From: Acanthosoma haemorrhoidale
Lineage: Eukaryota; Arthropoda; Insecta; Hemiptera; Acanthosomatidae
NCBI GenBank assembly: GCA_930367205.1
Contig: OV884012.1
Location: forward strand, 154,395,405 to 154,459,404
Reading direction: 5' to 3'
Length of the DNA: 64,000 bases
A program made the position numbers and the translations under genes. The notes beneath the pieces were generated by a model that was not told the DNA's origin, made no database searches, and worked only from the letters and a program-made list of their open reading frames with translations. How positions within the stretch are numbered: position 1 is the stretch's first letter; each line of letters starts with the position of its first letter. This document shows, in pieces, positions 34,366 to 47,330 of this stretch.

Positions 34366-34680
34366 AGTCAGTGACTACCTTGTCCTCCTATCTCACAACC
34401 ACTATTTCACCGGCGGCTGTCTCTGGTTCATATCTCGCTCATAACTCACCGGGGCCGCTGACGGAGCTGCAGCTGCAGATAAATAAAACTCTCCTTAAGC
34501 CCCATCCTTCAGGGCCCATAAGCTCGCAGCGACTTCTCACAGAGGGGATAAGTGTCGGAGAGCCCCAGGCAGAATAATACCAAATTGGAGGCGACGGATC
34601 TCATGAGGACACGAGAGTTTCCCGCGGAGCTAGTGCCTATGAACGACACTTCATCCTGGCTCATTGTACCCTAAAAGGAC
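34366..34680. other. GC-richer single-copy island
   Basis: No exon structure. Contains GAGCTGCAGCTGCAG and AGATAAATAAA words. Candidate regulatory sequence by composition only. Confidence 0.25.
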
Positions 34681-34849
34681 AATAAATATTACACCAATAT
34701 GATTACCTTATAGATAGTAACAGAGCAACAGTATCATATTGAACAAAAACAAAACATATATCAATACAAGTGAATGACTCTAGCTGATAATTATAACTAC
34801 GGGAATTTTGACGGTGAACAATGAGAATTAAAGTTTGCAGAAAATACGC

Positions 34850-35245
34850 TCATTCATAAATTATTTACAAACAGCCCAGAGACATCCCAAGTCCACATGG
34901 TTGTAACCTCCCTCGCGTGCGAAAGAGGAAGCGGAGTCTTGGGAAGTCCCCCACGCTCCTCCGTCAGCCGTCAGGATACGAGGCAGTGGAGGATGACCAA
35001 CAGCGCGAGAGCCACATACGCTCAGGACATGATTGGGGAATCTGGCCATTGCCAGGACTCCCAATTTCACGTATTTATAGCAGGTCACGAAGCCACTGCC
35101 GTTTTAGTCTCCAAGGAGGTTTATAGGGATGAGTGGCGCATTCTAATGACTGTGCTAGGGGGTTTGGGTGGTTGGATAAGTTAATATGGAATTTTATGAA
35201 CTTGGAAGGGATGAGTTCGAGAATGTAAGGTATTATAGTGCGTGA
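34850..35245 (-). mobile_element. LINE family-a 3' part, copy without tail
   Basis: Matches the family core from the CATTCATAAATTATTTACA region through CACGAAGCCACTGCC to TTGGAAGGGATGAG. The very 3' hairpin and AATAAA are missing on the left. Antisense frames in it are not genes. Confidence 0.75.
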
Positions 35246-35494
35246 CAGTTTTCTGCAATTTATGATATCACATCAACAATCGACGTTTTTCTCTTTATAT
35301 TATTTAGATATCAATGATAGTATTTTACTTTCGGTATTCATTATTCTATACCAAATTGTCAACTTTTCTATGATATTTAAATAACTTAATTTAAAAGGTT
35401 TGAAATAGAAAATGTTTTCTGTCCACTTCATATGAAAAACAAGTACTATTGTATTGGGTGAGTAAGTAATAACTTATATTTCAACAACTTTATT

Positions 35495-35765
35495 ATAATA
35501 AAATTACAATCTGCCTCATTGGGCAATAAGTAATTGTAATAAATGATCTCATACATACCATGTATACAATTTTCATTCATACAGTATTTACAAACAGCTC
35601 AGAGACCTCCCAAATCCACATGGTTGTCACCTCCTTCGCATGAGAGACAGGAAGTGAAGTCTTGGGAAGTCCCCTACGCTCCTCCGTGAGCCGCGTTACC
35701 GGATACTAGCCAGTGGAGGCTGACGAAGAGTGCGATAGGAATAACTTTAAAGAGTCATGAGGCCT
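35495..35765 (-). mobile_element. LINE family-a 3' end, short copy
   Basis: Begins at the tail (TTTATTATAATAAAATTACAATCTGCC) in two words, TTTATTATAATAAAAT and TACAATCTGCC, and runs to about 35740, where it breaks off after GAGGCTGACGAAGAG. Confidence 0.72.
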
Positions 35766-36059
35766 GAGTGCGCCTAATTGGGCGGAGCGTCGACTGTTGG
35801 TCAAATATAAATAAATGATACTCAGAAAAACGTTTTTGAAAAATTAACTTTAGTACAGAGTAAATATAGAATTACAAGTGTTTCTTTTTGGATTATTTTT
35901 ATTATTAAAAATATTATCATATGAGAGAAATAACTTATGTCTGTTTCTGTAATGCAGCGAAGTCTGTCTCTCGCTTCGGATTGAGCAATCGCACACCGTC
36001 TGCGAGATCCGGCGGATACGAGCATATACCGAGTGACGAAGGAAATGCTACGCGCACAT

Positions 36060-36440
36060 AAGACGGCCGGTCGCTGGAACCAGCGGGGCTATTGTGGCCC
36101 TGCAGGAAGCTAGAGAAGCAGGAATGGCAACAACAGGCCTACATATTCAGGACAAAGCAGCCACTCCTACATATTCCTCACAAACAAAGCAGCCACCTTC
36201 TAACTCATTTGCTTATCAAATGGGCCTTGCCGTCTCTCTAATTCTGTTTGTTCCCCTCGGGCGGTTTTCTTCCCCTATTTATCTCCCTACCCGCTTCCTC
36301 TCTCTTTAGCGCCAGCTTTGTTCGACCCTGTTTGTTCTTCCTCTGCTGGCTATTAATATTGACCAACTTTCGCGGATTTATTGTTTATTTGCACTGGCTA
36401 TTAACAACTTTATCTTACTTTCCTGAGGAGAGAGAGAGAG
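36060..36440. other. GC-richer single-copy island
   Basis: No exon structure. Words such as TTTATTGTTTATTTG and CTATTAATATTGACC could be forkhead or homeodomain sites. Composition only. Confidence 0.28.
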
Positions 36441-36837
36441 TGATTTAAATTTGATAACAGGCATTTATGTACGATTATAAGATACTTTACAGATAACCAC
36501 TTCAACCCCCAGATACAAAAACAAAGGCCATGTTAACAAGCTCATTGCTACATGGTCAAATTCGCTTAAAGTCCATAAAGATTTAAAGTGGATTCCATCG
36601 TTAGTCATGAGCAGGTCAGGCACCACCCACACACAGGATGGAACAGCTCACTATCGCATCCATTGTTCACTATATACTCATTTATATTCTTGCTTTCAAC
36701 ATTTAACTACACTGAGAGGCAAATAAACTGGCCATCCGACATTATTTGAACTGATTCACAATCAATTTGTTACTAATGTCTCCACATATTTTTAGAATAA
36801 TTAGCACGTTGTATGTTACGACATACCTCACTCGAGA

Positions 36838-37235
36838 GGTTAAAGAACGCTGACCTGTACATGTTGCAGCACCTCACAAACCCAGTGTTCAACACTTTGA
36901 CACTACCACCCCTCCCACATCGATAGCAACTGACTGTCGGGGGAAAATCAGGTTATGAATTAGTATGTAAGTTAGTTTTAATTTTTTGATCAAAAAGGTG
37001 AGCCCCATTACCTTTATTAGAGTCAGTTCAGGCCAGTCAAGTATAATGTGTTTCATTCTACTTGTTTATTCCATTATATAATTTTTATAAAAACTAAAAT
37101 ATCAAAACCTTTATATAATCTAGCGACGCTATAGGAAATACAAAAATAATTTGTAAATAGATTCGCCTGAGGATCTATAATTGTATATAATTATCTGTGC
37201 ATTTAAAGGGCCTAGGAAGACAAAAAACATGTCGC
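36838..37235 (+). pseudogene. LINE family-b 3' end plus shared flank
   Basis: NPVFNT, HR and the family 3' UTR (AAAAAGGTGAGCCCCAT) are followed by CTAGCGACGCTATAGGAAAT and CATTTAAAGGGCCTAGG. That downstream block is also present after the LINE tail at 53020-53290, so the two share more than the LINE. Confidence 0.7.
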
Positions 37236-37565
37236 ATGAAACATGTAAGGAATATTAAAAGTACATATTAAATAAAAACTAGTGTTATTTGAAATTAACA
37301 ATTTTTTTAATTAATAGGGCGTGTTTCAGCCTCTTTTGTTTATTACGGCTTGCAATCGATGGGCCATTGACCGAATAAGGTTTTGAATAAATTCCTGAGG
37401 TATAAATATTATTAATATTTTTTTTCCCCTTAGCTCTCAAACTTGATTAGTGCCTTTCACTAAGGGGAGTCCCCCATTTGAAGGATGTATGAGAACGATA
37501 TAGGGTGTAGAATGCCTAAAGGAGGCGGGTGGATTCAGGAAGGTAGTGATAGTCTACCGAGGGTA

Positions 37566-37573
<8 letters not shown>

Positions 37574-37652
<79 letters not shown>

Positions 37653-37813
37653 CAAAACCTCAAACAAACAATAATACAAGTGATAATATATACCTGCATT
37701 TTAAATCCATTTGGAGGATTGCATAATACAATAAAAAATTTTATGTTATGAAAAGTACTCAGTCTTGTATTCACACTAGGTGATGAGACTCACCTTCGAT
37801 TTGTCACTGACAC
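37574..37813 (-). mobile_element. LINE family-b insertion with 70-nt A-tail
   Basis: A T-run from about 37573 to 37646 (A-tail on the minus strand) is followed by TTTCAAAACCTC and the family 3' UTR up to CTCACCTTCG. TTATTAAT flanks both sides (37566-37573 and 37814-37821), a likely 8-bp target duplication, though the site is AT-rich. Only about 170 bp of LINE was copied. Confidence 0.7.
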
Positions 37814-37821
37814 TTATTAAT

Positions 37822-38439
37822 ATTAATATTAATATAATTATATATATAATTCATATTAATGCCGGGAAGGTGACAATACTGCGGGGGAATTGTATCCTAG
37901 GGATATCTATGCTGTAAATAGGCATGTTTTTGATGTTGCTGTTGATCGTCTATAAAAAAAAAAAAAAAAAAGAAGCGATATTTTTTGTAAAATGCACTGC
38001 AACCGAAATAATCAAGAATCAAGAATAAATCCGTCAAGAAAGAAAAATTACCATAAAAATTTTTTCGATTGTAGTGAAAGCACACCATGGCTAAGACATA
38101 TTTTGTAGTCTATCTATACAACATATCCAAAATCATGATTCCCTGACCATTTTTACACCTTCTATGTATGTTATAACTTTCTGATGTTTCTATGTTCTAT
38201 TTGTTTTTGTGTTTGATTGTTTGTTTGATGCAGTGGTTGAGAATGACAGCGATAGCAGTTCAAAGTGCAAGAACGTGTGAATAAATAATTATTCGTTAGC
38301 AGACATTGCCATTGACGAGTATAAACAACAAATACATATTGACCATCTAAAGACGCCCTATTAATAAACACCTTGTATGTACACAAAGGTTGAGTAGACT
38401 GTGGTGGACAGGGCTAAGAGGATTTATAAAGGGGAAAAT
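37822..38439. other. AT-rich, nothing recognised
   Basis: An ATTAAT-type repeat lies at 37817-37850 and an A-run at about 37953-37971. No gene. Confidence 0.4.
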
Positions 38440-38720
38440 ATTGAGCTTGAGGAAATAGAGTAGAAGATTTGTCAGGGGCAGAGCAGCGCCGTGAGCTAAC
38501 CGATCCAAGATAACCACTCCCGCTTATCCGGCCTTAGGCGACAGCTCATTATCCGAGGCAAGGTGTGCGGGTGCCACGGCGCTCGATAGGGCTTAGCGCT
38601 ATCTGTCTGCTTGGCTATTACCTCCTAGGGCTGGCGGATTACCTCCCTAAGCTGGTTATACCTGCTCTACACCCTAGCCCAGGAGGTCGCCAAGCTATTA
38701 ATATTAGCTTAAGGATCAGT
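38440..38720. other. GC-richer single-copy island
   Basis: Includes GATAGGGCTTAGCGCTATC, an imperfect palindrome. No exon structure. Confidence 0.25.
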
Positions 38721-40404
38721 TTCATGGCCAATTTTTAGGGCGCTTTGTTAAAAAACAGAAATCCACATAACAAGAGTTTGTTAGCGGTGACTCAATGAGT
38801 TTGTTGGGACATTGTCTTAGATTGTTATGAAAAAACGATGTCAAGTTTTCAACAATGTTATTTGTAGCCAGCGTTTCTAAATAATTTGTCAGGTCCTAGT
38901 GTCGACTAATATATTTAGCTGTAGGTTTGATGGTGCGTTAATTTTCGAAAAGATTCGGGTAATCTTATTTTTTATATCTGTCATGCATTGGCAACAATTA
39001 AATCAGCATGGAATTCCTGTTTAGAGCAAATGTGCAGAGAAAATATTTGTTTGTGAGTCCTTTGGAGATTTCTAGTGATGGTATCTTACGATCCTAGTTG
39101 GTAGTTTCCTCTTCATTCAGTATGGAAGTATGGATATGTTCGGCGCGTTTTCATTGACCAAACCCGATCTTTCAATAAACGCATCAACTCATATAAATCT
39201 TTATGGTTTTATTGACAACGATACCGGCATTAGCTCTATTTTTTTCTGGTGATAACAGGCAAAAAAAAAAATTTGTTAAATGTAATATAACATTAATTTT
39301 TTTTTCTCTATACCCCCTGTCTAGCTCTAGCTAGTTCACCAAATATTTAATAATTTGTGAAAAAATAACGGACTAGGTGAAAATATGTTTTTAGAACCTT
39401 AATAAAATCCTGAATACAACATTAAGAGAGAATCCCAAGATTAACATTCAGGAAAAATAAAGACAATTGCCTTGTTCCTGGGAGTCAACATTCATAAATT
39501 TTATACAAAAATAATGTTTTTCTAATATTTATAGGTCATTTCATTCATTTCAAATTGATACGTCTCTGAAAGCACAAGAAAGCGGCACAGTTGATAAACC
39601 CGCAAAGCCTTTAAGTCTTTCTTCCTGGTATCTAAGAGCAGAAGGCGGAATGTTAACCTCTTCATTCGATTTTACAGAGCAATGTTTTACAGAATGTTTC
39701 AGTGGAAGACGTAAGGGGTGTTTTATCTGCTAAATTAAGAGGTATCGTAACGAACATATTAGTCCATGTTCATGATGTAAAAACAAAAACTAACAATAAT
39801 ACTTAAATAACTTAAGGCTATATATTATTAAATTATAGGAAATATATAAAGAATGTATCTTTCTATGATAGATACGCATATCTGCTTATATATTCACCTG
39901 AATGACCCACGAACACCACCCTGTTACCCCTTAGTTGAATAATTAAAATATTTGATTTAAAGGGATGCCATCTTACTATTCAATTACTAACAGATTTGAT
40001 TCCTCTATCAAATCCTGAGCGTATTGCATTAGCGTAAAGTGATGCTAAAATATATTCAATATTGCCAAGTTGCTTCTAGCCCGAAATAATTTATCTTAAT
40101 AAATTAAGGGGGGGATCAATAAAAGGAATTTCATTTATAAAATATAATTTCTCAATATACTTTATTCAAATGTTTGAATGTATTTAATGAAATAAATTTA
40201 AATTTAGTAGGAATCCGAATAATGAAAGATATACTTATATCTTACTGACTTACTATTATAAATTATCCTTACAATACGATGTCCTTTGCCAGCGTCTCGA
40301 CCAAGTCCTCCGTCAAATATCCGTTCTTCATAGATGACCCAGAGAAAAGTGAATCTACCTCGAACTGGGTTACCAATGAAGTGGGCTGCTACGGAAGACA
40401 TTAC
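38721..40404. other. AT-rich, nothing recognised
   Basis: No supportable feature in about 1.7 kb. Confidence 0.4.
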
Positions 40405-41065
40405 ATTCTGCCTTATTAGGCAATAAGTAATTGTGATAAAGTTTCTCATTCATACCATATTTACAATATTCATTCACTCACTCATTCATAAAGTATTTAC
40501 AAACGGCCCAGAGACCTTCCAAATCCTCATGCTTGTCACCTCTCTCGCGTGGGAAAGAGGAAGCGGAGTGTTGGAAAGTCCCCCACGCTCCTCCGTCAGC
40601 CGCGTCACCGGATACGATGAAGAGCGCGAGAGCCTCATACGCTCAGGACATGATTGGAGAAACTGGCCATTGCCAGGACTCCCATTGTCACGGAGTTATA
40701 GCAGGTCACAGGGCCACTACCGTTTTAGTCTCCGAGGAGGATTGTAGGGATGAGTGGTGCAGTGCAATGACTGTGCAAGGGATTAGGGTGGTTGAGTAGG
40801 AATTTCACGAACTTGAAGGGATGAGTTAAAGAATGTAGGGTATATTAAGAGCGTTGCTGACGTAATAAGGGGCATTTACTATTGTTCTCAGGACTTTTCA
40901 TTGAAAGGATTGGATACGCTTGATGTTCGACTTTTTTGCTTTCTCCCATAGCTCTATTTCTTATGTCCAGATTGGCTTAGGTATAACTTTGTAGATTAGT
41001 AGTTTATTTTCTACTATAGTATAGAGAGATGGGATGTCCTTTGAAGTAGTCTGTACAGTTTGAAG
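40405..41065 (-). pseudogene. LINE family-a, longest copy: RT C-terminus and 3' part
   Basis: The minus strand holds degraded RT from the LLIYK region (about 41010) through the SFQ...L stretch, then 3' sequence with GCCACTACCG and the terminal hairpin near 40410. It shows that family a belongs to the same Jockey-like lineage as the fragment at 928-1200. Confidence 0.75.
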
Positions 41066-41639
41066 GGATCTTTCTGTTAAAAGATATTTCTTTAACACTA
41101 AACTGGGACGTGACTCCAACACTTCCCTGGAACATTTGTCAGACTACACATAGGTTTATTGCCTGTCGATCCAAGCCTGCTTTTATGACAGTCAGTGAAA
41201 GGGCTTCTGTACTTTGGGCACTTCCACTTTTGCTTATACATTAATATTATTGTTTCTATATTAACTTTACATGGAAGGGGGTACATAAGACAATTGAATT
41301 TTCATTCGTCCCTGCAACCTTCCACGCCCTTTTCCCCTTTGTAGTAATACCTATGTTTACTTTAATTTTTTAAACCTCTTGCTGTTGGTTCTTTGTTGTC
41401 ATTTTATATGCACTTGTCCCTTTTATTAGTTATAAGCTTATCAAATCTGCGTAATGTTATGTGTTTTTTTCCCTTCTCTTCTGTCAGTCATTCTTACGGT
41501 AATGTCCCAAAATAATTGTTTTTTTTTCATTTCATCATACATGAACTGGACAGTCAATTGTGAACACAGTATGTCAGCTGATTATAGCAATCCATGGGAT
41601 TAAAATATGATTGGCACATCGTATTCCAAACTGTTATGT
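41066..41639. other. Nothing recognised
   Basis: AT-rich, no supportable feature. Confidence 0.4.
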
Positions 41640-42110
41640 CCCCTTATAAGGGCAATTGCAGCCAGCGGAGCTATCGAGCGACCCCTCAGAAGATCTATCT
41701 TGCAGAGGACAGACAGTAAGCGGTAGGGGGAGACAGAATGTGCTCTAAACATAGAGAAAAGGAAGAAGTATGATGGAGTTGTAAGAGAGGCGAGGCAGTA
41801 GTAATGATTGGTTTTGGCCGGGTGCCCGAGGGATGAAGGGTTGCCGCCGGCCAATCACAGTCCGCGGTCCCCTGGGGCGGGTTTCAATCAGAGCCAACTC
41901 CTCCTCCATCTGGGATCTCCGAAGTCTGGAGCCGGGAGTCATAGATCACTGTTTCCTGGAGCACACCTGGAGCACCGGCATCAATCCGCAGCTTCTTCTG
42001 TTGGACTGGAGGCAGGGTCGTTTGTAACCCCCACTGGCGGCACTCTTCCATTATCCTGGGGCGTCTTATTCAATCTGCGAATAGTGGAGTCTCACTTCTT
42101 CTTATAAGCC
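41640..42110. other. GC-richer single-copy island
   Basis: The most GC-rich non-repeat stretch of the right half, with CCAAT and its complement near 41810-41855 and an E-box-like CACCTG near 41965. Overlapping open frames on both strands look like composition effects. Candidate promoter or enhancer, or an untranslated exon. Confidence 0.3.
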
Positions 42111-42611
42111 CTAGTAAATGATCTCCTCTAGAACGATCAGGCGATCCTTAGGAGGATTGATGTCCTGAACGGTGATACAGTTTCAGTAAACAAACCCAAC
42201 GAAGTATGACCTACAATCAATGACGTCACCATGGGTTTATTTTTATCACCATTTTTTTTCAAAATTATAAATAATAAAACGTTATTAATATTGTGTTCGT
42301 AATTTTAACTCATTCCTTAACTCGTGTTAGTTTCATTTAATGAATGTTTCTCAAAACAAAACCACCCTCATAGTAAATTACAAACTTTCTTAAATTGTTA
42401 TTAATTGCGTGAAAAAAAAAATCTAATCGCATAAAGTAGGGCATCAAATTAACGATCTCCTCTAGCCCTGATTAACAATAGGAATTTTCTCTTCTTTTTT
42501 TTGTTCAAATTGTAATTACCCTAAGTCATTTAAACTATCAGTATTTGATAAACTGCTTTGTATGTGTATATATTAAATAAATAAAAAATTAAATTATTAT
42601 TAGTTGTACAG
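42111..42611. other. AT-rich, nothing recognised
   Basis: No supportable feature before the candidate exon. Confidence 0.35.
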
Positions 42612-42803
42612 GAAAATTATATGCCGATTGAGAGTTATTCCTCAATAGATGACTCCGAGTACCTAAATAAGCAGCTGGACTTTAAATTAAGCATGCTTGT
42701 TAAACCCCATACTTCACCCTTCACCAGCAAATCCATTGCCGGTATCATGTTGGGCACTGTCCTGATCTCATGCATTTATGTTTTATTATTTATAAAATGT
42801 TAG
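42612..42803 (+). CDS. Candidate terminal exon, tail-anchored peptide
   Basis: After TTGTACAG the frame runs 63 codons to TAG. An acidic and serine-rich start (ESYSSIDDSEYL) is followed by a charged linker and a C-terminal hydrophobic segment SIAGIMLGTVLISCIYVLLF with IKC at the end, like a single-pass tail anchor. It could be the last exon of a membrane protein whose other exons lie outside or were not seen; or, from its own ATG at 42621, a 60-residue ORF. The acceptor has a poor pyrimidine tract. I do not recognise the family. Confidence 0.35.
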   Translation, partial: ENYMPIESYSSIDDSEYLNKQLDFKLSMLVKPHTSPFTSKSIAGIMLGTVLISCIYVLLFIKC

Positions 42804-43319
42804 TTCTGGTCAATAATTATTATATTAATATGAACTTATGTTCCAAATATGTTATGAATCGTGTATGATTTATGTTATTCATGTCATGATTTTAGTTCTT
42901 TAAGCTTATTATAGTATAACATTTACCAGAAAAAATATGCTGAAATAGGATATCATATAAATAGTACAGGATATAGGATTTAGTTCTGATGCCTGAATGA
43001 GTGAAAAGTTGACTGAGTATTGTATAGCCATAAAATTCTCTATTTTTCTAGTAAAAAGTAACAAGTATCTGTTTGAGTGTTCCTCCAAAAAATAATGTAG
43101 GTTGCTTGTTTAATGTATATGCTGAACCACAGGTCCTAGATTCGATAGGTCGAGAGTGATTTTATAAATAATTTATATATTGACCGATTGTTGCGTTATT
43201 GTAACATAAGTAAAAGACTGAGCAAATGACATATAACGTTCAGACGATAAAAAATACATCATAAGAAGGTCTGTTTTATATTCAGACCTTTATAGACGCA
43301 AGAGAATTATAGCCTGGGA

Positions 43320-43640
43320 GGAAAGTCATCCGGCCCGGCTCCTTAATGCCATGCTGTTTATTAGCTGACCCTATTGTTGCTATCTTCTTGGAGGCAATGT
43401 CCGCTCCACCGACTCTGCGAATAAAAAATAATAACTCAGCCTGCCTGGAACCAGGGAATCTGTTTGATAATTACGGGGGAGGGGGGGAGAGCGAGAAGCC
43501 GCAATCTGTGTTTCCGCTTCATTACCCTTCATTAGGACAGAGTGAGAGAGACCTTCCAGCTAAGAACTCTCCAGCTCTTCCAGAGCGCGATAAGCTCCAG
43601 GACAAAGAGGACTCCTCTAATTAACATCCTCTACTTGGGC
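43320..43640. other. GC-richer single-copy island
   Basis: No exon structure; a G-run lies near 43480. Candidate regulatory sequence by composition only. Confidence 0.25.
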
Positions 43641-44420
43641 CACATATCTTATAGCTTCTACTCTACCTCTGCTAGCTTTTATTGTTCATCTGCTTATCTC
43701 ATCTTATCTCGCGGTTTGCTACATTTAGCACAGAGGTGTCTGCAGAGGAGAACGTCTTCGGAGAATGTTCTATCGAGTATCTGTTTGCAGAGTCGGTGAA
43801 GTTCTGCATGTATGCTGTAACTAACTCGATAAGTTACGGTGTGTTTTATTCGAGGGGGGGCTGTTTGAATCCTATCCCCACCATCCAGTGTATTGATATC
43901 CATATCCATACCAACTTTCACGCCTCAGAATTAACAAAGTAGTGTTTTTTTAATCTATATTCAACAATTATGTTCATAAATGACAAAAATAAATCTTCAT
44001 TATAGTTGCGTCGAACCGGACTCAGATTTAACATAGAATCTCTCTCTTCGTTTTTTATCTCACAATTTAGCTAATACCAACAATCTTTATATCCTCTGTG
44101 AGAACTCAGGTGTTACTGGGTGGTTTATATTCATATTAAATTATATCCATGATCTACTGTAAAGTACTATGGTTCGAAACTACACAGATTTAATGACATC
44201 AATTATAATTGGTAATAATGTTTCGACGAGTCGGGAAAATTAAATTTGAAGCATTCTTGGCAGACGGTTCCGAAAGCACAATGCTTTTCATTTTTGAGAA
44301 TATACCTAAGTCTATCTCCACGTATAATCGATCACTCAATGAGTTAAGTATAGAGAGGCCGTGCTGCGTTAGGGGAACTGTGGGTTATTATTAGGGGAAA
44401 GTAAATAAACGAATACTTAC
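43641..44420. other. Nothing firm
   Basis: Open frames on both strands between 43650 and 44394 have no motif that I recognise. Confidence 0.3.
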
Positions 44421-44615
44421 CGCATACCGATACACTATATATATCTGATATACAACTGTATCCGAATACATAAACTGTAAGGCAACATAAAAAGGATCTT
44501 TTCTAAGGATACATATATCCTTTCTGATCTCCAAATTGAAATCTAAACCCAAAGTAACTTGCTTTAATAAATTAACGTGGTGATCAAATGAAAGAGGTTC
44601 ATTTATATAAAACAC
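44421..44615 (-). CDS. Candidate internal exon
   Basis: A protein-like frame containing NEPLSFDHHVNLLKQ, IRKDICILRKDPFYVALQF and YQIYIVYRYA runs straight into GTAAGT, a consensus donor, at 44420-44415. The left edge is uncertain. An in-frame TAA lies just upstream of the open stretch, so an acceptor such as GGGTTTAG inside the frame would be needed. Family unknown. Confidence 0.27.
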
Positions 44616-45134
44616 AAATTTTTATACTATATTTTAAAAATGTTTTACTGAAGGGAAATGTTTTTTATTGAATTTAAATGATATGAGGATTACTACTATC
44701 TAACAATAAAATACACCTTACTTTATACAACGGTGGTTTCAAAATGGTGATGAGTTCATATCCAGATCTCCAGTGTCTTTTTAATTGAAACTTCTTGTGA
44801 GGACCTGAAATTTGGTATTTTTAGGCCTGTTGTTGTCTCGCCTCTGGCTTCTAAGAACTTCTTAAATCCAGAGACATTATTTTAACACCTCAATCTTTAA
44901 ACCTTCACGTTATTATTTTAGTGCATATATATTTTTTAGAGGTTCAAGTTCAACAATTAATTAAGAATAAGTATTAATATTAAATAAAAAAGTCTTTCGT
45001 ACTACAATGTAGTGTAAAAATGATCTAATCCACACGACATATTAAAGTTATATTCAACAACCGAATACATTGCGTAAGTTTTGGTTAAATATGTAAATAA
45101 TATTAAGCGTTACAAAAGTAGTTATAATTGCTGT

Positions 45135-45136
<2 letters not shown>
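44616..45136. other. AT-rich, nothing recognised
   Basis: No supportable feature. Confidence 0.4.
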
Positions 45137-45462
<326 letters not shown>

Positions 45463-45539
45463 TTTGGTTGGACATTTTTTTTCAGGTTTGAAAAAAACAA
45501 TCCTCACTCAGAAGAGGATTATCTAAGATGGGGATCAGA

Positions 45540-46150
45540 AAATCAGCAAAGCAAATTTATGGAATAACGGTTTATCTGATTTAGAACATTGGCGATTTAT
45601 AAAAAAACAGAAAACTTCATCATTTAACAATACTACTCCAAGGTTCAAGATATTTAAAAATCTGCTACATTGGAATATTGCCTTGGATTAAATACGAACC
45701 AATCAATAATCCAATATTCCGGAGAGACCTTCAACTCAAAATGTTTAGAAACATAAGGATTAATAACAGTATATGCAGCACCATTTACCGCTAACTATGT
45801 CTGTACGCAATTATATACAAATATAATAGATATCTATACATAAAAAAAAATTGGAATTTTCTACCAACTAAGGATGTAAAATAATGGCACCCTTAGATTA
45901 CTATCCAAAAAAGGGAAAATTCGAACTAGAATTCTGAAAACACTGCAAGCATTATAATTTCGAATGAAGAGAGGGACCTCAAACACATAATTTGGCGATG
46001 TCCTTATATATTTAAACTTGAGACAAGCAGATTTTAATAATCTGTAAGGTTTCTAATGAATTATAAGCATCAAACGATTGAACAATATAAAATCAACAAA
46101 ATAAACATACCTGTAAAGATTAATTAAATTACACGTTATTTACCAGGTAT
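45540..46150 (+). pseudogene. LINE ORF2 C-terminal fragment
   Basis: Frames contain NDLEHWRFIKKQK, then NEERDLKHIIWRCPYIFKLE, the E-R-D-L-x-H-I-x-x-x-C-P zinc-knuckle stretch near the end of Jockey-type ORF2. Several stops and frameshifts. It resembles neither family a nor family b closely. Confidence 0.6.
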
Positions 46151-46919
46151 TCTAGTGGACAGTCACAACACGAACAATAAACATAAGCCTTATCTTGAAA
46201 GTAACCTTCATACACCAAACACAGCTAAGTAACCTTCTCACAACAAACACAGCTAGCTAGATCATCAGCTGGAGTTTACATTTTTTTTACAGAGGGTTCC
46301 TCCATTTTATCCCTATGTACATAAAGATGAATGAGTGTCGATTTTAATATGATTTACAATCTGGAATAACTACTGTAGGGGTAAGTCGCCCCTAGACCCC
46401 ATAGAAGAAGGGGGTGGGAAATGGTTAACATGTAAAAAATAATCAAAAACAACCAATTTTCCGATTTTTAAAATCATATCGAATTTGTAAAAGATTTTAT
46501 TTTACAATTATAAATAGTATACTTACACTCTTACGTTCTATATAATACAGGTAGAATTCCTTCTTTTTCCTGTCTAATGGAATGTTGGGCTGAATAAATG
46601 CCAGGGCAAAGCCTTACAAGTAACAGGTCTTTGTTTGTAAGAATTAACTCAGAAACTGCTGACCTCATATTGAAAATTGATGTGTTCCTAAGACTGTCCA
46701 TTAGCATATAAGTAAAGGTATATTCACGCTAATTCTTTTAGGAATTAAGTAATGAGAATAGGCTTTAAGTTAGTCAACATGCAAATAGTATTATTGTGCT
46801 AAATTTCCTCGCGGGCGAAGCCACAGCTCAAAAACTGAAGTAAATAAAAAATCAGCTGTAAAAAATGTTTCAAATGCATCCACTCTCCAGTCTACCTCAA
46901 AACTAATAACTGTCAAAGA
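46151..46919. other. Nothing recognised
   Basis: AT-rich, no supportable feature. Confidence 0.4.
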
Positions 46920-47330
46920 CAAAGCTGTTAATGATGAGATTTTCCTGACCCTGGGCGGTATCGATCTGTGGTGAGAAGGTGCTAAGTACACTTTAGGCTA
47001 TCACCAGATAATCACCCGGGTCTCACAACTACCGCATATGCCACAGGGTAAGGTGAGCCGGCACCTGATTGCGGACAGAGCTACCACCACGCAGCCAGCC
47101 ACCGACCACAATGCCCCGAGCAGGTGGCCCCCACAACAGATGGTCCTCCTGTTTGTAAATGGGTGCTGTCCCTATTCAATACTCATTGACTCCCCTCTCA
47201 GGCCCCGGGCCACAATGAATCTCAAGTTTTACACTGCCCCAGTGAATCACCCACACAATATGTCACGCTGGGCCCGAGCTCACGAGTCTGTGGGGTATGC
47301 TATAGTTCTAGGCCAATAAGGCTTTTCTCT
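46920..47330. other. GC-richer single-copy island
   Basis: A 93-codon plus frame (47038-47319) is open but has no recognisable motif. It could be an exon or a regulatory block. Confidence 0.25.

Noticed and set aside
34861..35184. ORFs on either strand with WEVPH, RSSVSR and similar
   Set aside because: They are antisense or off-frame readings of the family-a LINE 3' UTR; the same peptides recur at 40433, 57736, 59747 and 61153.
37485..37751. ORF with a poly-Phe run
   Set aside because: Translation of the LINE A-tail seen from the other strand.
41808..42107. 99-codon Gly/Ser/Pro-rich ORF
   Set aside because: Composition effect of a GC-rich island; both strands and several frames are open and no motif is present.
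47038..47319. 93-codon ORF
   Set aside because: No motif, signal or splice support; kept only as part of a GC-rich island.
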